In this document: positions 1 through 6,380 of the stretch, in pieces
Layout of the letters: each line of letters starts with the position of its first letter
Numbering within the stretch: the first letter of the stretch is position 1
Assembly: GCA_023249255.1 (NCBI GenBank)
Contig: JAHFCY010000149.1
Coordinates: forward strand, 1-8,547
Length of the DNA: 8,547 nt
Direction of reading: 5' to 3'
Origin: Candidatus Lindowiibacteriota bacterium
Lineage (GTDB): Bacteria > Lindowbacteria > 2-12-FULL-62-27
Made by a program: the position numbers and the translations under genes
Notes under the pieces: generated by a model
What the model was told of the DNA's origin: nothing
Databases searched by the model: none
The model's input: the letters and a program-made list of their open reading frames with translations, nothing else

Positions 1-2
1 TC

Positions 3-3000
3 CGAGATGTGAATCCGGAAAACGTCATAGGCGTCGAGTCGCTGACGTCCGAGCAAATCGCCGCGGCGAAGGAGGCGAACATGAGCTTCAAGGGCAAGAG
101 CATCGAGAAGCGGGCGCGGGCGGTGGACGATGCCGTCGCCGGCCGGGCATCCACGAATGAACCGCTCGTGAGAGTGGGTGTGGGCAAGAGTTCGGGTCGA
201 ATCCCGAAGGAGACGTTGGATGCAATTCAGCAGGACTACTCCGTAGAGCAGGTGTTGGCGGATCACGGAATCAGTAAGGGCGAGAACGGAAAGTACGCCG
301 TCCGGTCGGAGCGCACGCCAAGCGCCGGAAAAACGCGCACGAACAATTTGCTCTACGATTTTGGCACGGGCAAAACCTACAACCCGATAACCCTTGAGGC
401 GGAATTGAGCGGTGTGTCTTACGGCGAGGCGGCTCGGAGGTTGTTGGAAAAGAGACCCGTCTCGACCACCCGCCGGCCGGAGGGTGGGCGGAATGCCTCC
501 TCTTCCGCCCCAGAACCGATGGTGGAGGTCACACAAAATCAGCGCGATGTAATCGCAAAGGTCCGGGATGCGGCGAACAAACAACTGCGGAAGGCCAAGA
601 CACCGGAGGCCGAGGCGGTGAGAACACATCTGGCCGACCGGGGAGTCACGCCGGGGGAGATCGCCAAAAACAAGCTTGGATTTCTGCCCGAGGACATCAC
701 GCCGGAAAAACTTGCGAAAGGCACAGGCATGACCGTTGACCAACTCCGCGACGCCGGGTTTGTGGCGAAAAGTTCCAAGGGGAACGATTACGTCACTCTG
801 AAAGGTCGAATCACCATTCCCAAGGGAGACTATGGGATGGAGGGCCGGACCACGAAAGATGTGACGACCAAAAATCCCAAATACAAATCTCTGAAAGATC
901 TTCCCAAGAGGGAGCACGGTATTGAAGAGATCGCCGGCGACGAGGTGGTGATAGCCGAGGGCGCATTTAAGAAGTTCGCACTTGAGCGCAAGGGCGTCGA
1001 AAACGTCATCTCCACTTCCGGTTCCACCAGGCCGGATCAACTGATGTCTGAACTGAAGACCAAAGGCGTGAAAAAAGTTCGAATCGTCCCCGATCCCGAT
1101 CCCATCGATCCAGGCAAGAAGGTGTCCGCGGGATTTGAAAAGGCCGACAAACTTGAGGCGGCCGCAAAGAAAGCGGGGTTGGATGTTTCGAGACACGAAT
1201 TCGCAAAGCCCGGCGAAGTGCCGAAGGGATACGACATCGAGAAATACCTCGCCGACGGCGGATCGCTTGAGAAAATCGGGTTGAAGCCCAAGAGGACGAT
1301 CTTCGGAGAGAAGGCATCCCGCGCGCCTCCGGGCAAAAACAAAAACGAACCAATGGTTTCAGTGGGAAACAGAACAGCCACCGGCACACGAAGCTCTCCC
1401 GTTCAACAGACAGGCGCGGAGAAACAGAGTTTGCGAAGAGCAGTCGATGATTTGGACAAGGCCCGCGAAGAAATGACGGGAGTGGGATCCGAGGAAGCCG
1501 CCGCCCGAGCCAACCAAAAAATTCAGACCGCCAAGAAAAATCTGATCGCAGCAATGCGGGATCCCAATATCAAGGAGAGCCTGACGTCGGAGGAATTAAG
1601 GACCGTCAACTACGCCCTCCGAGAACCGTTGGTTTCAACGAAAAACGCCCGCCCCAGAGCGCCCCCGCCCGATCCATACTCGAAGGAAGCGCGAGAATAC
1701 GCGCAGGCAAATCCGGGCAGAGCGGGTCCGGGCGCCGCCGGCAAAGATGCGCCCGAGTTTTCCGACAAAATAGAATCCAAGAAAAGAACTCGGGCGGAGG
1801 TGCTCACGCCCGAAAGTTGGAAGGCGGCTCCTCTGGAATCTGTGATGAAACGTTACGCCAATGCCGACGAGTCAACGCGCCGGACCATCGCAGAACGGCT
1901 TCAACTCCATAAACAAAATATACGCGAAGGTGTGGCGACTGGTGGCGAGGCTAAACAGAGAGCGGATATTGACGCAACAATCAAGGCCCTTGAAAATCCT
2001 CCAATTCGACGAGAGCTGGCCGGGCAAACTGAACGCAGGCAACCCAATATAAAATCGCTTTTGGAAAAGATCCAAACCGCCCCAGGGCAGGCTGAAAGAA
2101 ATGTCGCGATAGAGGACGCAAAGAGATATGTCAAAGGGGGTGTCTCGCCTGGTGGTGTTGAACAAATAAGAAATAAGTACGGAAGAGAATTTGGAGAGGA
2201 AGTAAATGACATTTTCGACAATACCACGGTTCGGACAATTCACCGATTAAACCCGACTGGTCGTATAAAGGGGGTTGAAATACGTTCACCCAAGCCCGGT
2301 GGTTTCCGTGGGCCGGTTTCAAATGCGCCGCCGAAAGGATTCTCGGAGAAGTTGGACATCGGCGGCGGCGAAGTAGTATATCGCAATCCTCGCACGGGGC
2401 AGATGTATGATCCCTCTACGGATAGAATCATCCGGCCGATCGGCGGCGGTGCTCCCACACCGGCAGAAGCGCTGGCGCACGAGAGGTCGGCGCGTGAGAG
2501 TCAAATTCGCAGGCCGGATAACAGACCAGACGCCCAAGAAGGCCTGCCGGGGTTGGAGGTCGAACCTTCGCGGCATCGGGTGAACAGTGCAGACGACATT
2601 ACCTACGGCTCAAAGCTTCCATATGTACAAGAATTGGGTAAAAAGCCCAAAGGATACGAAGTTTATAAGAAACCTGTGACGATCCCAGGCGAAGTGCCGT
2701 TGGATTTGAAATTTGTTTATCGCGGAGTGAAAAAAGTTGATGGTAGGTGGGTGGAGCGAAATAAGGTGGAGACGTTGGGTAATCTCTCAAAAAGACCTCC
2801 TCCGGACATATTTCATGAAGAATCGACGGCTGGGGAACAGGCAAAGACATTGCAACAGTCGTATCAGGAAATATGGGGCGTCATCAAAGACGATCCAAGA
2901 TACACGCTCCGTCAAAAGGCGTTGTTGACACACCTCGGCACGATGAAAGAATATCGACTCGAAAATCCCGCGCGTGGAATGAAAAGTTTGGACGCGCCTA

Positions 3001-3251
3001 TCGAGGGTACTGAAGGTTTGTCGCTGGGAGAAGCCATGCCCGCACGTCGTGCCAATCCAGAGCAGGAGTTGTTGGACAAGGAAAGAGATGCCAGCCTGAG
3101 CGCCGCGGTTACACGGGCGATCAAACGGGCTGAAAAGAAGGCCGGAAGACCTCTCTCCTTGGACAACCCAAGCGAAATAGAACGTTATTTGAGCGGCAGA
3201 GATAAGGGTAAATTATTTAAATTGTATCTGGGAATTCAAGGTGAAGAATAA
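3..3251 (+). CDS. Large primase-like TOPRIM protein, 5'-partial
   Basis: The frame is open to the left edge, so the true start may lie outside; the first in-frame start is a GTG at 9, and residue numbers count from it (1080 aa). Residues 66-149 follow the DnaG zinc-finger domain pattern (RTPS, LYDFGTGKT, SYGEAARRLLEKR), but the expected Cys/His ligands are absent. Residues 204-305 match the DnaG RNAP-basic region (HLADRGVTPGEI, GRITIP, KYKSLKDLP). Residues 311-410 are a TOPRIM domain with E317 (VVIAEGAF) and D362/D364 (VPDPDPID), spaced as in DnaG, and a closing GYDIEKYL. Residues 430-860 are hydrophilic, proline/glycine- and helix-rich, with no domain I recognise. Residues 991-1040 resemble the sigma-70 region 3.2 linker. 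There is no helicase motif and no membrane segment. The likely role is primer synthesis or nucleic-acid processing for a mobile element. The primase-like assignment is confident; enzymatic activity is inferred. The gene overlaps the convergent downstream gene by 16 bp. Confidence 0.85.
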   Translation, partial: RDVNPENVIGVESLTSEQIAAAKEANMSFKGKSIEKRARAVDDAVAGRASTNEPLVRVGVGKSSGRIPKETLDAIQQDYSVEQVLADHGISKGENGKYAVRSERTPSAGKTRTNNLLYDFGTGKTYNPITLEAELSGVSYGEAARRLLEKRPVSTTRRPEGGRNASSSAPEPMVEVTQNQRDVIAKVRDAANKQLRKAKTPEAEAVRTHLADRGVTPGEIAKNKLGFLPEDITPEKLAKGTGMTVDQLRDAGFVAKSSKGNDYVTLKGRITIPKGDYGMEGRTTKDVTTKNPKYKSLKDLPKREHGIEEIAGDEVVIAEGAFKKFALERKGVENVISTSGSTRPDQLMSELKTKGVKKVRIVPDPDPIDPGKKVSAGFEKADKLEAAAKKAGLDVSRHEFAKPGEVPKGYDIEKYLADGGSLEKIGLKPKRTIFGEKASRAPPGKNKNEPMVSVGNRTATGTRSSPVQQTGAEKQSLRRAVDDLDKAREEMTGVGSEEAAARANQKIQTAKKNLIAAMRDPNIKESLTSEELRTVNYALREPLVSTKNARPRAPPPDPYSKEAREYAQANPGRAGPGAAGKDAPEFSDKIESKKRTRAEVLTPESWKAAPLESVMKRYANADESTRRTIAERLQLHKQNIREGVATGGEAKQRADIDATIKALENPPIRRELAGQTERRQPNIKSLLEKIQTAPGQAERNVAIEDAKRYVKGGVSPGGVEQIRNKYGREFGEEVNDIFDNTTVRTIHRLNPTGRIKGVEIRSPKPGGFRGPVSNAPPKGFSEKLDIGGGEVVYRNPRTGQMYDPSTDRIIRPIGGGAPTPAEALAHERSARESQIRRPDNRPDAQEGLPGLEVEPSRHRVNSADDITYGSKLPYVQELGKKPKGYEVYKKPVTIPGEVPLDLKFVYRGVKKVDGRWVERNKVETLGNLSKRPPPDIFHEESTAGEQAKTLQQSYQEIWGVIKDDPRYTLRQKALLTHLGTMKEYRLENPARGMKSLDAPIEGTEGLSLGEAMPARRANPEQELLDKERDASLSAAVTRAIKRAEKKAGRPLSLDNPSEIERYLSGRDKGKLFKLYLGIQGEE

Positions 3252-4429
3252 ATTTCTTTGCACGCCTTTATAACTTTGAGTAGCTTGACGGGTATCGCGA
3301 TTGTCAGAGGATGCCCCGCGGGGTAGTCTGGGTTTGGTTCTCCAAAATTAAGACCATAGTGTAAATCAACCATCTCGACGGCGGCGTGTTCGGAAAATAA
3401 ATCCGCCGCATCCGCGTAATTTATGCAGATGTCGTATCTTTTCGTTCTGAGTTCTAGGATTCGTTCTATTGCGTCGCGCAAAAAACCCCCCGCGGCTTCA
3501 TATAGATGTTCAATTATGAATCGCCGGACTTCGCCATCTATTTGATAGCGATCCGCGTCGATAAAGGCGTCGGCCACCTCCGCAGCCATGCCGGGTGATA
3601 TGTAGAGACACAGCGGTTCGTCGAATTTTTCGAGCGTTAAAAAGGCTATAGCATTTCCTTTTCGAGCCAAGTCGAAAAGGTCATCTAAAATTACATTGGG
3701 TATAACGAGCAGATCGTCAACAGAAATACCCATCCCCCGACTAAGAGGCCAAAGATGTTTAACAAAGCCCGCAACAAAATTGGCAAGGAAATTATTGGCC
3801 TTCTCGGCGCCTGCTGCACTCTTTCTGATGTCCGGATCGGCGTGTGTCAGCAGACCATCCCATTCCTCTACGTTGTCTTCTGTTGAGAGAGTGGCGCGAG
3901 AAGCGAGTTTAAACAGTTCGCGATGGCTGGAATCGGCCGGGGGTTTGTATTTTTGTGGCCATTGCATAAGTAGTTGTTTTAACTTCAATTTGTTTTTTGT
4001 GTATGTAGATTTGTCGTCGAGAGGATGTGCGTCTTCAATAAAACCTATCCCCTCTATGACGGGTTCGATTATCGTCGGCATACTGCCCCGTCCGTAAAGA
4101 AAACATGCGTCGTTGACGAATTGCCGTTGGGCGAGAATTACCTCCCACAGTCTGACGGTCCCATTGGCACTGGGGGACTGCTTGGACAAAAATAGTTTCG
4201 CCATCCTTTCTCCCAGATCGGCCGGGGACACCCGCATGGCAGGCGTCAGTTGTCCGGCCGCCTTCACACGTAGCAATTCATAGGACACCACAAGGTCGAG
4301 TTCCGCGTCGGAGAGTTTGTCGAGTTGCTGGAATTTCACAATGGTCTCCCTGCAACTCTCCGGGAAATCTTCCGGGCGCGGATCTGTTATTTGATCGATC
4401 GGCGAATCCTCGTTGTACATACTGGCCAT
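3236..4429 (-). CDS. Unknown 397-aa soluble protein, last gene of the cluster
   Basis: I do not recognise this family. The protein is acidic and mostly helical, with no signal peptide, membrane segment, Walker motif or obvious nuclease signature. Features worth searching on are RLWEVILAQRQFVNDACFLY near residues 93-112, a Lys-rich patch near 145-162 (KNKLKLKQLLMQWPQKYK), a central hydrophobic helix near 213-230, and a conserved-looking C-terminal half (EVRRFIIEHLYEAAGGFL near 300-317; YADAADLFSEHAAVEMVDLHYG near 338-359). The ATG at 4429 lies 2 nt after the stop of the ATPase gene. Its Shine-Dalgarno (AAGGAAG, 11 nt upstream) sits inside the last codons of that gene, so the two are probably co-translated and work together. 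A second in-frame ATG at 4420 is a weaker alternative. Part of the gene is very AT-rich (17 G/C in 60 bases at 3961-4020), which hints at separate ancestry from the primase-like and DUF6745 genes. Confidence 0.85.
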   Translation of the reverse strand: MASMYNEDSPIDQITDPRPEDFPESCRETIVKFQQLDKLSDAELDLVVSYELLRVKAAGQLTPAMRVSPADLGERMAKLFLSKQSPSANGTVRLWEVILAQRQFVNDACFLYGRGSMPTIIEPVIEGIGFIEDAHPLDDKSTYTKNKLKLKQLLMQWPQKYKPPADSSHRELFKLASRATLSTEDNVEEWDGLLTHADPDIRKSAAGAEKANNFLANFVAGFVKHLWPLSRGMGISVDDLLVIPNVILDDLFDLARKGNAIAFLTLEKFDEPLCLYISPGMAAEVADAFIDADRYQIDGEVRRFIIEHLYEAAGGFLRDAIERILELRTKRYDICINYADAADLFSEHAAVEMVDLHYGLNFGEPNPDYPAGHPLTIAIPVKLLKVIKACKEIYSSP

Positions 4430-4431
4430 TA

Positions 4432-5952
4432 TTAAGAGTGCTTCCTTTTTTTCAGTAGTCCTCGTTTTTCCAACTCGTTGTATTCTGCAAACTTTTGTGT
4501 CCCAGCCGGTGTTATCACGTACTTTTGATGCTGGCTGCGGGGTTTATCAGGAATAGTCGGTGACAAAAGACCGGCACCAATCAGCGGGTTTACGTAATAC
4601 CTTTTGAAGAATGATCTGTGTTTGAAATTCAGAGACCGCGCTAGTGTTACTAAAGATTGGGACGATGCCGAGCATTTTTCTAAAATGGAGAAATGTATCC
4701 ACGCCTCTTGCATGGTTGGTGACTTAGACAGTGACTTAGTCATTGATGGGTGACTAAGTGTATCGACGGTTTTGGCGGAGGGCCTAAAGCCAACTACAAA
4801 TGCACCACTGATTTCTTCGAATTCCGGTTCTGGGCATCCGGCCCTTTTTGCCTCTTCGATTATCGTGTTTGTTCCTCGCCCCCATTTCTCAATTAGTCCG
4901 CGACGATGGAATACATCGGCAATAAGTGGATTTCTTGGTTTTGATTCGTGCTTCCTTTTGAGTTCTTCGATTGTAATACCCTCCGGTAATAATCCGGTGC
5001 TCCAAATTTCGAGCCGATCGTCAAAGATTGCTATGCTTACTGCTCCGCCTGGTTGAGAATAGTCCCGATGGACTATGGCGTTGATAATGGCCTCACGATG
5101 GGCCAATGGTGGGTATTTTGGTGTGTCAACACGACGCATTTCTCCATCAACAAAAGTACTGGCCACGGGTATATGTTCGCCCAAGAAACGTTCTGCATGC
5201 CGAAGGAGTTCAAATGCATGTCCCTTGTACTGCCGATTGTCTCGAAATTCGTCTTTAGTGACACCCCGAAATCGTGCAAGGCGAATTTCGCCCAAGGGGT
5301 ATCCTTGCCTGTTGTTTTCTAATCCGAACAGAATGGCGGCCGCCCTCGTCACACCATCGTCGGTGATCAAATGAAGGCGACGCAATATTTCTTCCGGTTC
5401 CTCGTCCATGGCTCTTGTAGGAATCCGTTCCGTTCTGATTGCTTCGGTGGATGTCCGCTCAATTTCTGAAATATCGAGGTCATTCATTGTCCAATTGAGT
5501 GCAATCCAATGATCCCAAGGAATCTCCGTTTCAAGCCGAAGTGCCGTCTTCCTATCCCATTCGGTTCGTGACATGCGTTGGGTGGTGTTTCCAACCCGAA
5601 TGAATGCCCTTCCGTCGAAGGTAAACGGGCCCCGCCCGGGCGCTTCTGCATATACAACGATGACCGCTTTCTTGTTGCCCACCGGGATCTCGTCGGTTCT
5701 GAATTCAACATGGGGGTCGATGGAGCGAGACACGTCTGAAATCTCGCGCCGAGTTTTTTCAGATACGTCCTGGCCCAGTAATTCGCCGTCGTTTGACACC
5801 CCAAAAACCACGGTTCCCCGGCCAGTGGCATTCAACATGCCAGATAGAGTTTCCATCCCGGTGCGGAGTCCGCCCGTTGAACGTTTAAACTCAATTTCCT
5901 CTCCCTCTTTCTTAGCAACGAGCCGCTTCAACTCCTTGATATTGCCAGTCAT
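4432..5952 (-). CDS. AlbA_2 (Schlafen-type) protein with GHKL-like ATPase region and winged-helix tail
   Basis: The protein is 506 aa from the ATG at 5952. That start has a GAGGGGG Shine-Dalgarno 6 nt upstream and overlaps the previous stop as ATGA; the frame extends to 6042, but that extension overlaps the upstream small gene. Residues 1-130 are an AlbA_2 putative DNA-binding domain (EGEEIEFKRS, GTVVFGVSNDGELLGQ, GRAFIRVGNTTQRMS). Residues 285-380 match the C-terminal ATPase-like region of this class: HREAIINAIVHRDYSQPGG, then DDRLEIWSTGLLPEG, then RGLIEKWGRGTNTIIEEA. This combination is known from COG2865-type proteins, often labelled transcriptional regulators or mislabelled RecG. A Ser/Thr-rich linker (395-413) leads to a winged-helix-like tail (434-490; FKHRSFFKRYYVNPLIGAGLL, TIPDKP, QKYVITPAG), as in Fic-like C-terminal domains. 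It probably binds DNA or RNA and may regulate the cluster or act in defence; that role is inferred. Confidence 0.92.
   Translation of the reverse strand: MTGNIKELKRLVAKKEGEEIEFKRSTGGLRTGMETLSGMLNATGRGTVVFGVSNDGELLGQDVSEKTRREISDVSRSIDPHVEFRTDEIPVGNKKAVIVVYAEAPGRGPFTFDGRAFIRVGNTTQRMSRTEWDRKTALRLETEIPWDHWIALNWTMNDLDISEIERTSTEAIRTERIPTRAMDEEPEEILRRLHLITDDGVTRAAAILFGLENNRQGYPLGEIRLARFRGVTKDEFRDNRQYKGHAFELLRHAERFLGEHIPVASTFVDGEMRRVDTPKYPPLAHREAIINAIVHRDYSQPGGAVSIAIFDDRLEIWSTGLLPEGITIEELKRKHESKPRNPLIADVFHRRGLIEKWGRGTNTIIEEAKRAGCPEPEFEEISGAFVVGFRPSAKTVDTLSHPSMTKSLSKSPTMQEAWIHFSILEKCSASSQSLVTLARSLNFKHRSFFKRYYVNPLIGAGLLSPTIPDKPRSQHQKYVITPAGTQKFAEYNELEKRGLLKKRKHS
4719..4758. repeat. Three copies of GTGACTWAG
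   Basis: GTGACTTAG occurs at 4719-4727 and 4731-4739, and GTGACTAAG at 4750-4758. The middle copy is part of a perfect dyad TGACT-T-AGTCA (4732-4742). The cluster falls in the segment coding the Ser/Thr/Lys-rich linker between the ATPase region and the winged-helix tail. It may be slippage in a flexible linker or a binding site. Confidence 0.5.
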
Positions 5953-6104
5953 AATGAACCCCCTCGGAGTTGTGCAGTCGGTGTCGGCACAATTTCTTCG
6001 TCCGCAACGACAGACTCGGTGTGGGCGCCTATGGTAGACCATGTATATAATCGCCTCAAAATCGTTTCATCATAATGAGGTGATTTCCGAGTTGGCGTTT
6101 TCAT
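5949..6104 (-). CDS. Small 51-aa protein, ATGA-coupled on both sides
   Basis: This short gene joins the 92-aa gene to the ATPase gene. Its ATG (6104-6102) overlaps the upstream TGA (6103-6101) as ATGA, and its own TGA (5951-5949) overlaps the ATPase ATG (5952-5950) as ATGA. The same frame is open up to an ATG at 6134, but the coupled start is more likely. The product is basic at its N-terminus (KTPTRKS), has one probable short helix (YDETILRRLYTWSTIG), and ends in an acidic, Pro/Thr-rich tail. It has no cysteine, signal peptide or membrane segment, and I know no family for it. The exact double overlap is the main evidence that it is translated. It could instead be a translated leader that only couples ribosomes to the ATPase gene. 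Confidence 0.6.
   Translation of the reverse strand: MKTPTRKSPHYDETILRRLYTWSTIGAHTESVVADEEIVPTPTAQLRGGSL
5959..5965 (-). promoter_or_regulatory. Ribosome-binding site that fixes the ATPase start
   Basis: GAGGGGG on the - strand lies 6 nt before the ATG at 5952, whereas the upstream in-frame ATG at 6042 lies inside the preceding 51-aa gene. This favours the shorter, 506-aa product, which begins right before the AlbA_2 domain. The same GAGGGGG sequence precedes the exported-protein gene at 8096. Confidence 0.7.
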
Positions 6105-6379
6105 ATTTGTCCCGTCCATGAGGAGATTCTGCAATCACTGATTGCAGAATTGTGGCGTCCAAGGGCTTTGCAGAGGTTGGGACAATCCAAATTTTCGCCC
6201 TTCCTCTGTTCAATATCTCCGATGATGGGCTTCCTGACTATCGAGTTTGCCGCGCGCACGGTATGGGCAGTATCGCCGCGTCCAATCGTGTTGTCAACAG
6301 AATCTATTTCGTAAACCATCCCCCGATCCGGAATATCCGGACCAATCGTTCTCCCGTTACCAACCTTTGTCGCAGTCAT
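6101..6379 (-). CDS. Small 92-aa protein of unknown function
   Basis: The ATG at 6379 follows the stop of the DUF6745 gene by 1 nt and has a strong CAGGAG Shine-Dalgarno ending 7 nt before it. That is the best start context inside the cluster. The product is small and soluble, with a glycine- and aspartate-rich N-terminus (GRTIGPDIPDRG), a central VRAANSIVRKPIIGDI segment and three cysteines, two of them in CPNLC (66-70) and one in SDC (83). The cysteine pattern is too sparse to call a zinc finger. I do not recognise the family. Its stop overlaps the next ATG as ATGA. A perfect 11-bp inverted repeat lies inside its last codons. Confidence 0.75.
   Translation of the reverse strand: MTATKVGNGRTIGPDIPDRGMVYEIDSVDNTIGRGDTAHTVRAANSIVRKPIIGDIEQRKGENLDCPNLCKALGRHNSAISDCRISSWTGQI
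6126..6150 (-). repeat. Perfect 11-bp inverted repeat with 3-nt loop
   Basis: The arms are ATTCTGCAATC (6126-6136) and GATTGCAGAAT (6140-6150) around ACT. In the transcript the hairpin lies within the last codons of the 92-aa gene and ends about 21 nt before the ATG of the 51-aa gene. No U-run follows it, so it is not a standard intrinsic terminator. It may control translation or mRNA processing between the two halves of the cluster, or be a protein-binding operator. Confidence 0.75.
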
Positions 6380-6380
6380 G

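Noticed and set aside
1006-1554. - strand 182-aa frame opposite the TOPRIM region
   Set aside because: Arg/Ser/Pro-rich translation typical of a shadow frame, with no domain; the + strand carries primase motifs.
5573-6037. + strand 154-aa frame opposite the AlbA_2 domain
   Set aside because: Antisense to strongly recognisable AlbA_2 motifs and with no features of its own.
5953-6042. N-terminal extension of the ATPase with a CRC...C...C pattern that looks like a zinc motif
   Set aside because: It overlaps the 51-aa gene in another frame, the ATG at 6042 lacks a good ribosome-binding site, and the ATG at 5952 has both GAGGGGG and an ATGA junction next to the AlbA_2 domain.
6327-6341. TCCGGA-ATA-TCCGGA dyad within the 92-aa gene
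   Set aside because: Each half is itself a 6-bp palindrome, so the apparent dyad is weak evidence for a site; it lies in coding sequence with no other signal.
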